Assembly: GCA_022376515.1 (NCBI GenBank)
Contig: WTXI01000221.1
Span: forward strand, 1-61,533
DNA from: Lactifluus volemus
Lineage: Eukaryota; Basidiomycota; Agaricomycetes; Russulales; Russulaceae
Length of the DNA: 61,533 nt
Direction of reading: 5' to 3'
The first letter of the stretch is position 1. The number at the start of each line of letters is the position of its first letter. The translations under genes were made by a program, and so were the position numbers. Under the pieces are notes generated by a model. It saw only the letters and a program-made list of their open reading frames with translations. It ran no database searches and was not told the DNA's origin. Below are positions 24,031-35,736 of the stretch, piece after piece.

Positions 24031-24405
24031 CATCGTTTTCGTCTGGCCCATGCCCATCATCTCATCATTCTCCACCTAGCAGGGCTGCAGGACTCACATT
24101 GCCGAGCTATCTTTGTCCGCTTCTTCATCGACAACTGCGCCAGATCCTTCGATTTGGCATCATCATTGGCGGCTCTGCGACTGTAGTTGCTATCTTCATT
24201 TGGACTGCATGGATATATGGCGTCTGTCTCGTTATTCAGACTGGTGACAACACCGTCTTGTGCGTCGTTTTCGTCTGACACATGCCCAACATCTGATCAT
24301 CCTCCACCTTACAGTGGTCGCTTTGCCAAGCTATTTTCGTCTGCTTCCTCATCATCATTGGCGGCTTGGCGATTGTCATCACTATCTTGATTGTCATCCT
24401 CTGGG
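24027..24405 (+). repeat. diverged tandem duplication with hydrophobic segment
   Basis: Two adjacent copies, about 24027-24205 and 24264-24405, share cgttttcgtctg, catcatcattggcggct and a following run of hydrophobic codons. One frame of the first reads FGIIIGGSATVVAIFIWTAW, a plausible membrane helix. I cannot extend either copy to a full gene; this may be a relic of a single-pass membrane protein. Confidence 0.5.
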
Positions 24406-25397
24406 CTGCATGCAACCATCCACGTAAACGGCCTGGGCTTACACTCAGGCATTGTTTTAGGTTGATACTCCCTTGCAAAGCACGCCCAGCCCTTCCAGAC
24501 CGACGGGAATGCATCTGCGCCATACCGGGGCCTGTCGCCTCGGTTTGAGTGAAAGCCAACTCGGGTCGATTCAAGAGGTCGGACTTATGTACCGGGCATC
24601 GGCTGAACGCAAGGATACCCCCCCCCCCTATATGAATGGCACGCGTTCAACACAGATGGCACTGAGAGCCTCGACAGCCACGAGATCTTTGCAAGATTGA
24701 TTCTTGGTTTCTGAACATCCGAGCACTCGTGAAAGCGGATGTCGTAGCTTTATTTGATACTTTCGGATCCTGTCTATTTAACGACAATCCTTTGTTCCTG
24801 CTCTCGATCTCCTTCTATCCTTTCTGTCAGCACTCTGAGGAAGAGTGTTCGGTGCTGTTGGCATGTGCGTAGAGCCGGGTGAAGTAGGTGGCAATGATGT
24901 CGTAAGACGGATTTGGAAAGTGGCAAAAGGCATCGGGAATGGCGAGCGCGTCTTGCGTACAAAGGAGGCGGGATTGGTGACGATGACTGTACAGATGGCG
25001 AGAACGTGTGATGCATAGTCGTGGCCACTGCTGGTGATAGAAATAAAGGTGCGGTTGCACTGTGTTGCATGCATGATGGGGTCTGGAGCTTACAATGTAC
25101 CTGTGGTTTCCAACACCGTGGGTGAGAAACATGTGCTCAGCAAGATGGAGTGGGACCCCACAGTCAAAAGAAGAAGTCATTCGATGGCGTATACTGTCAA
25201 AATGGAAACATCGACGTGTTGAAGTTTGAGCGGGTGACAGGTGAAAAACATATTGAAAGATCGAGCCCGTGAATAATGAGACCATCTCGAAATTAAACGT
25301 GCGGGGGCATAGACGAAAACACGGCAGGTCACAACATCGTCACATCAAGGAATAAGCTGATTGTCTGTTGAAAAGCAGGTGCAGCGACCCCCGCAAG
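24406..25397. other. intergenic, nothing recognised
   Basis: The frames on both strands show no conserved domain. The minus frame of 152 codons (25285-24827) is His/Ser-rich and not convincing. A run of C occurs at about 24620. Confidence 0.35.
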
Positions 25398-25530
25398 CAA
25401 GGTTAAGGCCAACAGCGTTGGCATTTTCTAGTCATGGTGGCGCCTGGCAATCTCCCCTTACATAATACCACACAATCAACCCCGTCGGTCAGAAAACTAG
25501 AAAATGCCAACGATGTTGGCCTTAACCTTG
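25398..25530. mobile_element. MITE-like inverted-repeat element
   Basis: Two 34-bp arms (25398-25431 and 25497-25530) are inverted copies with one mismatch, enclosing 65 bp. Weaker similarity continues outward for ~14 bp (gcgacccccgcaag against the complement of ctgaaggggcac), so the true ends may lie near 25384 and 25544. Each arm contains its own small palindrome (GGCCAAC..GTTGGC). No target-site duplication is clear. It is a short non-autonomous element or a foldback structure. Confidence 0.65.
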
Positions 25531-25796
25531 TCTGAAGGGGCACAGTATGAGACCCGCTGATGGAAGTATTCCCACCCTCTGTGCGATTTCATCAGCAAAT
25601 TCGCTGTGTATCTTTCACACCATGATAGAGACCGCGACCGCAACAGGGATTGTGACCAAGATACGCCCTGGCACAGATGCAGGCAGGTTTCCACCGGGAA
25701 CCCTTGATGGCGTACGCAGAGAGGGTAATTCATTACCCATCCCCACTTATACAGAAAGTTGCGCGCCAAGCGTAAAAAATTTTGTATAAAAGTAAA

Positions 25797-26606
25797 AGGC
25801 CCTAATCACACCATTCACGAATTTCTCGGAGACCAGTGATCCGACGTCATATACATCATGTCAAAACGAGTTCCCCCATAGCTGCTCGTTCTCATCGTCC
25901 CGTGTTTGATACTCGCGAGAAAAAACCAAAGTCAAGGAAAGAATATCGATGGTGATGCGGAGTTCCGTTCTCAGGGATGACCAAGGAGGGAGGGTTGGTC
26001 CATACAACGTTTTTAACAGTGCAGACCCTCAAGACCTGTCAGGCAAGAGTCATCTGGAAGGGGGAGTGGAACCTACCGATAAGCTGTGTTGCGCCGGTGC
26101 ATGAACTCTATTCCTTATACATTCGATCGCCCATAAATTACACAATGCGACCACTGAGGAAGCTAGCAGTCGAACTCACCTTGCATATCTCAGTGAAGAA
26201 GCTGCTAAAATCGTGGAAGGTCTTGAATCGACGCATCTCAAAAGGATTCAGGAATGGTGTCGCTACTCGGGTATGAGTTCCGCCACTTTTGTGTAGCTCA
26301 AACAGGTCGAGACAGAAAAGGGAACGCTGTCTTCATAGTTGCGATGGGCGTGCACTGACTATCGGGACGGTTTGATGGCCAGGAGTAGAGTAAACGGATA
26401 CGTACAATGATACGTCCTGATCTCACTATATCATTGAAGCCTCGTCTGGATGGTGGTAGCGGAGGTGGTGGAAGGTGGAGATGGGGGTTGTATTCATCAT
26501 CAAGAAAATAATTCTTCCTGCAAAGATCGTCGTAGCAACCCAACCACCACCTCTTCACAATTTCCTTCTCTTCTTTTGAAAGCTGATAATTGTCAGCGGA
26601 AACCAT
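25797..26606 (-). pseudogene. kinase-like gene copy K2 (decayed)
   Basis: It starts at an ATG at 26606 (MVSADNYQLSKEEKEIVKRWW) and has the same exon plan as K1. The DFG region reads HHHRYSFLDFGFFSR and keeps a true DFG, but a frameshift follows. A TGA lies before HDVYDVGSLVSEKFVNG, after which similarity ends near 25797. The C-lobe end seen in K1 is absent. From about 26026 onward it is duplicated as K3 at 38.3 kb. Confidence 0.68.
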
Positions 26607-26806
26607 GGCTAATGTGGGATTTGTGTGAGCTGGTCGTACAGTGAAGGCAGGACGGCCCAGGAGATAAAAACGTGTGTGCCTGACAAAAATCGGATGTGGG
26701 AAGACACGCTGTGTTTGACGCTGGTGCATGTGCACGTTTAGACGCCGGAGAGCGACGTTCACAGTTATGATATTGTACTTGCGAGACACCCACCTCGAAA
26801 ACATAC

Positions 26807-27498
26807 TCAGAAGCGAAGCTACCCGATTACGCGCACGAGAATTCTACATCCTGATGGAGATAGAGCCTAAGGTATCAAAGGAAATCCCCTTCAATCTCAG
26901 TTAGGTGTACCGAAGTCCGCCACGGGGTCGGAGGTCCCGCCAGCAGTTGTTTAACCGTGTGGCAGACCCCACGCCAACATTCAGTGACTGATGTCGTGTA
27001 CAAATACAGTACTCAAGACCGGACTCACATTAACCCCTCATGCCTGTGAAACGTATATTGGTGGGTCGAGGAAGCCGAGAGAATGCTTGCCCTCGACAAT
27101 GCATATCATTCAGCAGTGGGATAAAACCCCGCAAACGAGAGCGATAATGTTGAGGTGCTATCAAAAGAACTACAAACCAGGGAAAACCAGGAAGCTTTTA
27201 GATTTATTAGCAAGCAGTCACCCTAACCCTACAAATTCACCGACAAGCTAATCAATTCTCAATGTCTCGGAGTCGAAGTTTTTCTCTTGTGTTTAATACT
27301 TGTCTCGTCTCGTCGGTCTTGCTCGTCTCATGTCATGATACGTCGTTTATCCATTCCAGTCGCTAACAGGACGAATCGAAGCGATGTGGTTTCGTGGATC
27401 GCTGTGTGCAGCTGGACTATGATCCACCTCTCATCGATAAATAGAATTGGTTTTATCATGCTATCACTTACGAGAGTTACAGGCAGTGTTAACATCGT
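26807..27498. other. kinase upstream region and 3' flank of DUF6535-A
   Basis: No gene. 26807-27250 is the duplicated 5' flank of K2, matching 39166-39850. From 27221 comes a CCCTAACCCTA motif, and then a ~200-bp module (about 27280-27490) that also follows the Clr2-like genes (35085, 48320) and precedes DUF6535-B and -C (39900, 43500). Confidence 0.55.
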
Positions 27499-29859
27499 CT
27501 AAAACGAATTGTCTCGGTCATTGTCCGATGGATTTCGAGTCTCAGCTGACGGATCGGACTGGCGTGTACCAGGAAGCGATCTCATTTCAATCGGATCCGG
27601 TGCATCGTGATGAGCAATGGCGGGAGTGATTGTAACATGGGGGCGAAACGCAGAAGATACCTCTGGTGTGATAATGAAAGGCACAGGTGTGACTATCGCA
27701 GGAGGTACACTGCCAGAGTCGTGTCGAACGTTAGGTTGCTCTGTAGACTCGGTGTAGCCTGTTGTTGTAGCGGCAGCGGAAGCCACGGCCTGTGAAGTAT
27801 CAGAACGGTTATGGCCTCCGAGAGGAGTGGGATCAGATGATTCAGCGGCTGTGGTGAGCCGTGGCGTCGATTTAGGGATATCACCGAGAGACGATTCATT
27901 GGCCAAGTCCGCGGTGATTTGACCTGGATCAGGAGAAAGAAAGTGAAAAGAAGAGGTGGGAAAACCGGGGTCATAATGTGAGACAGCAGGGGGGATAGTA
28001 GCACGTGTCTGAGTATTCTCGTTGACTGCTTCCTGGACGGGAGAAATCGAGTCGGGGGGTGTTTTGGAGAGATTAACATCAGACGTAGGTGGTGCTGTCG
28101 AGGCATTGACGGTGCCTTGAGTTAAGGCGGTGTAGAGATTGAGCAGGATATCGCGGGTCTCCGAACTAACTGTATGGTTCGGCGCATCTTCAATTTCATT
28201 CCACAAAGCACGGAAGCTGTCCTGTACTTCAAGAAGCGTATTTCGTACATCAAAATTGGAAATTGATGTTAATATGAGTGACGACGATGCAGCCAAATCC
28301 AGATTGTCCTGAGAAGAGTGAAAGATCTGGCGAGTGATGTGGGTCAAATTGGCAAGCAACACGTTTTCTTTCCCGTGTTCAAGGTAGCTCCGAATGATGT
28401 CCTCCGATTTGTCTAATTGGTCCGCAGCGAGTGCAACCCAACCGTCGTCGTTGTCTTGCACGTCATGAATGATGCCAGCAACAATGATTTGCGCACACAA
28501 ACCAATCTCCTGTCCGGTGAAATTGCTTTCTTGGCTTCTCAGGGATTGTCCCATCTCGACGGACCGCAGCATATTATGCCGGTCCTGAGGGAATATCTCT
28601 CGGAGGATTGATAACGCGACATCCGAGAGGCGTGTGGCATCAGCGAAGTTGACGCAGACGACGAGCCGTTGCAGTTTCTCTGGGCCTGAGAGGAATTTGG
28701 ACGACCAAGTACGTTCCAACAATCCGTTCACAGCCTTGTGCAGCTTCTCTGTCGCCAAATTCGTAACCTTGAGTAGAGGATTGTCGACTATCAATGATCG
28801 ACAAAAGCCAGGGATGCTCGCAAGGTATTGCACAAGGTCGGAATCCTTGACGATGGCCTTGAATAGTCGGTCCAACACGAGGTCGTCGGGCCCTGCTGAC
28901 GATTCCGACCTAGACTCACTCTGCGAATAAACGACGAATTATGCTTGATTCACATATACACGACGAATGAACAGACACTCACGTCCACTAGCCAACTTCC
29001 GACGACCATAAATGCGATCAAGCCCAGACATGCGAAACAAACGAATGCACCGAAGACAGCTCGGCTGATATGAAAGAGATAGATAGAAAGGCCAATAAAG
29101 AAAAAGAACCCAGAAACATATAGCATAAGCCCTATTGCCACATACCCGGGCCCTGTCTTGAATTCACTGACAATGATCTCACGCAACCGAGCTCGGGACT
29201 GGGGGCTGTACCGTGGGGACTCGGTGATCCGGAGGCGCTCAGATATTTCTTCCCGTATCATCATAGCCAGAATTGCGGCGAAAATATCGAGACACAAGCT
29301 TGCGAACAGGAGTGCGTTCACCCAGATGGCATGGCTTGGAGCAGTGAACTGAGGAGGTTGAGCCGGGGTGAAAGGGAGAGATGCGTTTGAGCCTTCAGCT
29401 TGAAGCTTGTAGATATTCTCAAGGTAGAACGCAGATGTTTCCTGAAAATCTTGCTTGAGATCCTGGACTGTCACCGTAAGTAATGCCGCAGCGGCGGCAG
29501 AGAACAAGCCCATCTGCAACATTGATTTCAAATCTCGACGAGATATGGAAATTGAATGCGGTGCGCACGAAGATAATCACACCCTGGAGATTTTTTAGCC
29601 AGGCTTCAACCCTCTCATTCTCTCTCTCCGTCATCTCGCAATACATGGTAAAAAGAGGCGCCGAGCCATCAGTAAATATGGTCTCCGGTTCGTGATTTTG
29701 GGCCATCTGAATCCAGTTTGGGGCGACGACATCTAGTGAGCGTGCAATGTGGGTGATGAAAATGGGTAAGATTAAACATCGATAAAAACGTAACATACCT
29801 TCATTTCTCGCTTTTTCGCAATCAGTTATGTTGATGGTCTGGTGTTCAGTTTGAGACAT
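27499..29859 (-). CDS. DUF6535 membrane protein, copy A
   Basis: Intact four-exon gene: 29859-29799, 29732-29569, 29513-28983 and 28920-27499, 725 codons plus stop. It starts MSQTEHQTINITDCEKARNE; exon 2 has PLFTMYCEMTERENERVEAW. Exon 3 is the membrane part: MGLFSAAAAALLTVTV, AIWVNALLFASLCLDIFAA, and a paired segment GLMLYVSGFFFFIGLSIYLF with AFVCFACLGLIAFMVVG. Exon 4 holds the soluble helical domain (VVCVNFADATRLSDVALSI, DDGWVALAADQLDKSEDI, ENVLLANLTHITRQIF) and a ~200-residue Pro/Ser/Thr-rich disordered tail. Introns are 55-66 bp. It is the left member of three close paralogs (A, B, C). Function unknown. Confidence 0.9.
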
Positions 29860-30079
29860 AAGTGATATGCACCGCGGACCAAAATTCCGTGGATTTTTGT
29901 CGGCCATCGTTGAATTGATCGTTATTAGTAAGCGGTTAGTAAGCACAATTAATCCGCGGCATTGTTCACCCCTAACTTACCTTACCGTCACCTAGTTGTC
30001 GATCAGGACGTCGAGGTGGACCGCAAGTCCAAGCCGTGGCTATTGTGCCTCTCGCATTTCAACCAAGCACACGTGCCCA

Positions 30080-30649
30080 AGGACTTCAGATTGAAATCGT
30101 CGGTGACATTAGCTTTTGTGAACAAATAAGGCAGTCATATGACTCATATTTGAAAGGAGTCACATTGACAGATTGTTCCAGAACTTTGGGGGCTTATCTT
30201 ATTGTATGACTCATGTGAGAATTTTCTGAATTTGAAATGACTCCACCTATAAAAGAGCTGGCTTTGCTTTTAAATAATTATTTTCTCCTTTGCCTTACAC
30301 CACAATCAACCAGGTTGATTGTAATAGAGAAGTTGAACCAGAGCAAAGCATATTAGGTTGTGATACTCAACCTACCCTCTATTCAACCATTCTCCAGGCC
30401 ACTGGTCATCAAGATATTCAATACCTTACTCAAACTACCCACAAAGTCTTTCAACATTCCACCAATTAGTAAGAATAAATTGCTCAGTCAGCTTAAGTAT
30501 ACTAAACAGTGTTTATAGGGAATAACCATCATAAGGCACAGAAGGCCTTTCAACAACTTCCAATTAGGAAGGCCCAAAGTGCACCTTTCTCGACATCACT
30601 TTATACCCTCAACATCCCCCAGTCCACCCACCAGTTCCAAAAAAACAAG
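30080..30649 (+). promoter_or_regulatory. upstream region of Clr2-like copy A
   Basis: This matches 46750-47346 nearly base for base. It has TATAAAAG at 30248-30255, two TGACTC-type motifs upstream, and a perfect palindrome CAATCAACC-A-GGTTGATTG at 30303-30321. The ATG at 30650 lies ~400 bp beyond the TATA, implying a long leader, possibly with an intron. The TATA-plus-palindrome layout could come from a solo LTR, but I see no matching partner. Confidence 0.5.
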
Positions 30650-30817
30650 ATGCTCTCAGAAGCAAATGAGGTGCAGGATGAACCACTGCCACTTGTACCT
30701 CTTTTGCAAAGAGGGCCCACTGGATGGTTTGGGCAAGGCCCAAACTATAGAATCCTTGATAATGTCATCAAGATCAAGGTCACGGATGCAAGCCTTGGTC
30801 ATGGACCAAGTGAACTG

Positions 30818-33800
30818 CATCAGTAAGATCACAATTTTCTTGCCAACTTTTCGAGCTTGTCAGGGCTTGTTAGGGCTTTTCTTGCTTGTCAACAAGCTGA
30901 CAAGACCCGACAAGCTCAACAAGCTTGACAAGTTGACAAGTTACGAAAAATGTATTTTAACTACTGTACTAGTTGCACATGCGCGCTCGAATATAGTGAC
31001 AAACGAGACGTTTTTACAATGAGAAGTGAGTCACGCTGTCGGGGTCATATGGCAGCTGTATACAGTGTACTTGTGCCATCTCACAACTGGCCTCCACGAA
31101 CGAAAGAAGATGGTGCAGGCACTACCACGCCATTTGGTGGGCTGGTGCGGGACATACGCAGGGGCAGAACTACTACTTGCGGGACGAAATGCAGGCGCAG
31201 CGATGAAATCAAACGGAACATTAGATAGTACATGGGACGATAGAAGACTCCGCCGCTTCATACCTCATGACTTGATGTGTTCCCTTTTGGCGGAACCCCA
31301 TCATTCAGAATACATGGCACACAACCAATTATCCGGGGAAGCGGGTGCGGAATTCCCCCACATCAAGTGCCCGACCCACCTGGTACTAAAATCGAGGTGC
31401 TTGGTGGAAACGAGAGGCTCGAGGATGGACGGGACGGACTGCGCAGCCGCCGAGCCGTGGGGGGCCAAGGAAGGCGGGGGCGAAGAGGGCATGGACCAGA
31501 GTTTGGCACCGGTCAAACAGTTGAGGGCATGAAACTTGCCATCGACGGACGCTACGAGGACGACATTGAGGAGTTCGAGGGGGTTGTCGTCGTTTGTGGA
31601 GTGACCGAGGGGGGAAGGAGGTGGAGACCGTTGAGACTATTTTGGTAAACGTCAGGACGGAGAGGAATGATACCGATGACCGCCCCGCATCACTCTCGGG
31701 CGTACGCGCGCTCGCACCACCAGTTCGTCTCAACGACCCACCCACCAACACCGACCCCTAGCACGCCAAAAAAAAGTATGATTTTCAGAATTACTCAGCG
31801 CCCACTCGCTCGCTGATGCCTCCGACGATTCCCACCAGACAACCGAACCGCGCCGGGAGAACTGGGCGTGCGCCCTAGTAAAAGTTCGATGCTGGATCGC
31901 GATGCGCTACCGATACTGTGTGTGAAGCTCTGTGCCCGCATGCGGCTCGGCGCGAGCGACACGCTAGCCGCTGAGACGTGGGAATTGCATCGAACTGTGC
32001 CGCGAGAGTGAGTGAGATCTGAATGCGCCGCTGATCCTAGCGAGCGAAGCCGCACTGCAGTTCCGCGAGCCGAGAAGGGAGGCTCTCGGACCTGGCTGTG
32101 ACGAAGGTGAAGACAAGAGACCGACTGAATCTCCGCGCTCGTGGGCTTCGAGCGAGCTATTGTGTAGCGATTGACCTGAGTGTAGCGGGCAATATTCTTT
32201 GCGGTCTGATTCTGGTAATTCTAAGCTGAAGAGCAGATGTTGATGTGATGAAACGGGGACTCACGAAAGCGCCAGAACCGGGTACTCTGTGGGTGTCGAG
32301 ATTCGGGAGCTTTGCGACCTCAATTGACGCCAAAATAAAAGAAAAAAAAACTCACTCAATCAAGATAAAGATAGCATTAATGTCAAGCAAGGTTTGAATT
32401 GGGACTTGGCAAAGAGGAGGAGAGGAAAGAGGTAACAGTGGCGAGACTTCCAGGACAGATTGCGAAAGAGTTCGAGGTGCAATCCGGGTGCGCGACACTT
32501 GGGCGGCTGCGCGATGACGGCACGAAGGCGGAATCCTCTCTCAAAAAGAATAAAAGGAACACATTTACATGGATAGCAAGACATTTCGTGGGAGTGCTTG
32601 GGGTGCAAGCCTAGGACGATACTTAAGCGGGTCTGTGATGGCTGAGGTCATCCTGCTACAAGCCCATTGATATGTAGCAAGTCACAATGCTCAAGAGTCG
32701 CAAGTCTCCTTTGAGAATCATGTGAGGACAGAGGGAGGAGGGGAGCTGCCACCTAGGGAGGAGAGGGTATGAGAAAAAAAAAGAGACAAACGGTACATTT
32801 GCATACCTGGATGGGTGGCGAATTGGAATGAAGCAGAAATGAAAGGAGCATTGGGCTCTACCTGGTCACATTTGCAGATGAGAATGTTGTCAAGATACAT
32901 TTTAAAGCCGGGCATATGTCTGAGATGAGACGAGACGAGTGAGTGTCGACTTGGACAAAAAAAATCGAACAAGTTCTTCCTTTGTTATTAGGTTTGTATT
33001 AGTCAGGTTGAATTTGGAGCGGACTTGAAATTATTTTTTTTTCCCTCACTTATTTCGTCCGCATGACTGCCTAGTTTCAACCCTCATATCCCCGCGATAG
33101 TGAAATTCTTTAAGCTTGTCATACCTGAGTGGTATTATTCTACAGTGGGTATTCTATCTAGTTTTTATTGTCATTGGCTGTTTACTGACCATTCATCTGC
33201 CTCTGGCAACTCCCCCACACACGCGTTCCCGCCCGACACCGCCACGTCAACAGACGACCTCTTCGTTGGTGGTCGTAAATGCATTAGCTGCATACCTACG
33301 AGATCCCGGGAGTGTGCTTGGATGCCATGTAACGACTTGATATTCGGTTCGTGTCAAATGCTGAGCGTTGCCAAAAAAAAAAAGACAGAGACAAAAAAAA
33401 CTAAATATGTGGGACAGGAGGCAAGCCCAAACGCACGGTTTCTTCGAGCCAGATGTTGAGGCTCCTGAACTCACACGACGCGTCACTCTCCAGCGTGAGC
33501 AAGTTCTCGACGCCACGTTGTGATGTGGCCAATGCCCCGCCGCCTGGGTCGCTGCCACCTCCCCAACTTGTATCGCCGCCGCCTCCCTTCATTTCGACGC
33601 TGTCATCCATGGCCGTGGGTGAATGGGGCGCACTAGATGTGGTATGTGCGCTTTGTTTGGATCAACTGGCACGATTGATGCACAGAGTAGGGACCGCGGC
33701 GAATCGGTGAGCGAGAATGCAAGCGGGATCACGGATGATACATGTCCTGTGGGGGAGGCCTAAGCCGTGACAATGGCCTTTGGTAAGAATCGCGAATGGA

Positions 33801-34311
33801 ATGATTGAAATCTCTCTCCTAGCGCTGCTGAGAGCACGGTGAACGCAAATGTGAATGTGGGGGGTGCTCGCGCCCATTTCGTTGTGGACAGAACGGGGGG
33901 AGTGGGAACGCGTGCGGGTGTGAGTGCGGAGAAGCTGCCCACCATTCATGTGTGAGACGGCGGTGTGGGCTGAGGCTGTGTTGACATATTCCAGGATTAT
34001 CATTGGTGGTGAGAGAGCTGGAATGCACTGATTAGCTTCATTTTTGTACCCCTAGTATAGAAATGATTTAATAAACAGTGCCACAATTTTTTGGTTTTGA
34101 CCTTGCCAACTTGTCAGCTTGCCAGCTTGTGAACTTGTCAGTCTTGTCAGTCTGGTTCAAATGAAAATTATCTGAACTTGTCAAAAATTGGACGTTGCTT
34201 GTCAAGCTTGTGACTTGTCAACTTGTCAGGCTTGTCACGGCTTGTACAAGCTTGTACAAGCTTGTGCAAGCTTGTACAAGCCGTGACAAGAAAAACGTGA
34301 TCTTCCTGATG
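30818..34311. mobile_element. TIR DNA transposon TE1 (non-autonomous), 3.5 kb
   Basis: Comparison with the uninterrupted copy at 47.5 kb fixes the insertion. The ends form a ~27-bp terminal inverted repeat with four mismatches (CATCAGTAAGATCAC on the left; CATCAGGAAGATCAC on the complement of the right). The flanks fit a TG or TGCA target duplication (30816-30819 and 34312-34315). Both ends carry many subterminal TTGTCA/TGACAAG words, and the right end has repeats of CTTGTACAAG. No transposase is recognisable. Internal DNA holds a fragment resembling IRE1 (minus, ~31.3-31.6 kb) and other short frames I cannot name. Superfamily is uncertain: the duplication is not 8 bp, which argues against hAT. 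Confidence 0.85.
31300..31620 (-). pseudogene. IRE1: IRE1-like luminal-domain fragment inside TE1
   Basis: The minus-strand frame reads LELLNVVLVASVDGKFHALN, then TGAKLWSMPSS, and later LEPLVSTKHLDF. This resembles the start of the luminal beta-propeller of fungal Ire1, the unfolded-protein-response sensor (xLLVASVDGKFHALxxxTGxxLWSM). The frame ends in a stop at ~31301, and neither kinase nor RNase domain is present. I read it as a host gene piece captured by the transposon. The assignment is from remembered motifs over ~60 residues. Confidence 0.5.
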
Positions 34312-35084
34312 TGCAACGTCTACGAGTAATGGATGATCAAGGCAACTTTTCGCAACACATTCAAGTTGCCCACAATGATGAGCTGTACAAGTTGTGGACG
34401 TCGAAGATCGGGCCGTACCTTGCCGATTGGGTGTTGGGTAAGGGCAGAAATTGTACGTCCGTTCATCATCACCTCCTTTGTGAATGTACTAAATCGTTGT
34501 TTTTTTGTTCATTTAGCTTCGCCTCCATGGACGCTTCTCAAGTTCCCAGAGGGCTACACTCTCTGGTTACACAAGACGGGCGCAGACACCGACCCGGCCA
34601 ACCCTCGTATCGACGCCTATCTACATGGTGCCCCGCATCTGGGGCCGTCCACCACCGCCAACCGCACGACCCTGGCACCGACGGTCTTCCGTTCGCCTAT
34701 GGAGTTCGTCGAACATGCCATATGGCTGATGAAGGGCCGCCAGGGTCAGTGCCTATGTAAATATTGCACGCCCGGTCAGAGTCAGAGAGCCATCAACGCT
34801 CGGCTGAACCATGGCCTTGAGACTGACTCGGACCCCGAGACCGACGAGGATGGTGTTGAGGGCGGTGTTGTTGGCGTTGTCGCATCCGCGTCCGGGACTG
34901 GGACTGGGTATCGAGTGCGGGGTAGAGGTGCGTTTATCCGAGCTAATCGTGGGCGACGCGCTAGGCGCGACAAGTCGCCGCCGATCATGGCCAAGGACTA
35001 TCGAGTGCTGGATGGCGGGGCCAGCCCAGCCTAATCGACCCTACCCTCGGCAATCACTACTAATCATCCAAAGTCTCCAAGTGA

Positions 35085-35250
35085 ATGCTTTGTCTCATCT
35101 GTCTTGCTTCGTCGCTTTTGCTATCTCATGTTATGATCATCGTCGTTTAACAGGACGAGCCGAAGAGATGGGTGGTTTTGTGGATCGCTGCATGCGCTGG
35201 GACTCCGATACCCTTCCTTTCATTGATAACTTCCAATTACTATAGTTTGT
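35085..35250 (+). repeat. Clr2-like 3' module (shared with DUF6535 3' flanks)
   Basis: It begins in gtcttgcttcgtcg, contains cgtcgtttaacaggacgag and a possible small exon (GGFVDRCMRWDSDTLPFIDN), and ends near ccaattactatag. Related copies lie at 48320-48480, and in the 3' flanks of the DUF6535 genes at 27280-27490, 39900-40107 and 43500-44030. The last has a ~250-bp insertion. Confidence 0.6.
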
Positions 35251-35413
35251 TTTACGATCGCTAAGAAATTGAATGCATGTTGATTACCTCGTATTATTTC
35301 GATTCGCTCGACCGTGCGCAGAACGCGTACGTTAAATTACGGTAAGAAAAGAAGCGTGAAAATATATAGTACGAGAGCAGACATTACGACCCCTCATCCT
35401 GAGGAGAGCCCAT

Positions 35414-35736
35414 TCAAGAACCGAACAGTGGCCCAAGTCCCATCCCATAAGGATTTTGGGGCATGACAGGAATCGGAATGGACACCATCACGGGTGACGT
35501 CATCGAAGTCTGGAATTTCTACAAAACAAAAATGGGGGTGGGCATTAGCTGAGAAAGAGAGGTGAGACACAGGACGGACATCGACGTGGGTGCTCGGCAA
35601 CCTGCTCGTATTCTGCCGAGGGCTCGGCAACGCTCGAAAATCGTTCGTGACATACAGTACAGTAGGTCTTTGTGAGGCTTGTCACTGCCGGACTACGTAA
35701 CAACGCCGTCGGGGGCGATACGGTAACTATGCTAAG
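35414..35736 (-). pseudogene. duplicated 3' tail of the virilizer gene
   Basis: It matches 48648-48973, the last exons of the virilizer gene, including the end MPQNPYGMGLGP and the complete terminal intron, with small indels (near 35640) that break the frame. The match ends exactly at 35736, next to the target duplication of transposon TE2. It is a non-functional by-product of the segmental duplication. Confidence 0.85.

Larger units (their letters stand above)
30650..35034 (+). pseudogene. Clr2-like silencing protein, copy A, split by a transposon
   Basis: Exon 1 begins at the ATG at 30650 (MLSEANEVQDEPLPLVPLLQ), runs to ~30817, is interrupted by a 3.5-kb transposon, and resumes at 34312 (RLRVMDDQGNFSQHIQV, LWTSKIGPYLADWVLGKG) to 34452. 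After an intron (34453-34516) exon 2 runs 34517-35034 and carries the Clr2-type domain (LLKFPEGYTLWLHKTG, DAYLHGAPHLG, FRSPMEFVEHAIWLMKG, then CLCKYC). Except for the insertion it is almost identical to the intact copy at 47347-48245. The insertion breaks the reading frame, so no normal protein is expected. Confidence 0.82.

Noticed and set aside
24827..25285. A 152-codon minus frame
   Set aside because: Low complexity, no recognised domain, no intron or neighbour support.
27221..27231. CCCTAACCCTA as proof of a telomere fusion
   Set aside because: Only two units long; too short to claim an interstitial telomere, so kept only as a low-interest note.
30080..30649. Solo LTR upstream of the Clr2-like genes
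   Set aside because: TATA and leader look LTR-like, but no terminal TG..CA ends with a target duplication could be defined.
31026..31532. A 168-codon plus frame inside TE1 that could be a transposase
   Set aside because: It has no transposase motif and overlaps the IRE1-like fragment on the opposite strand.
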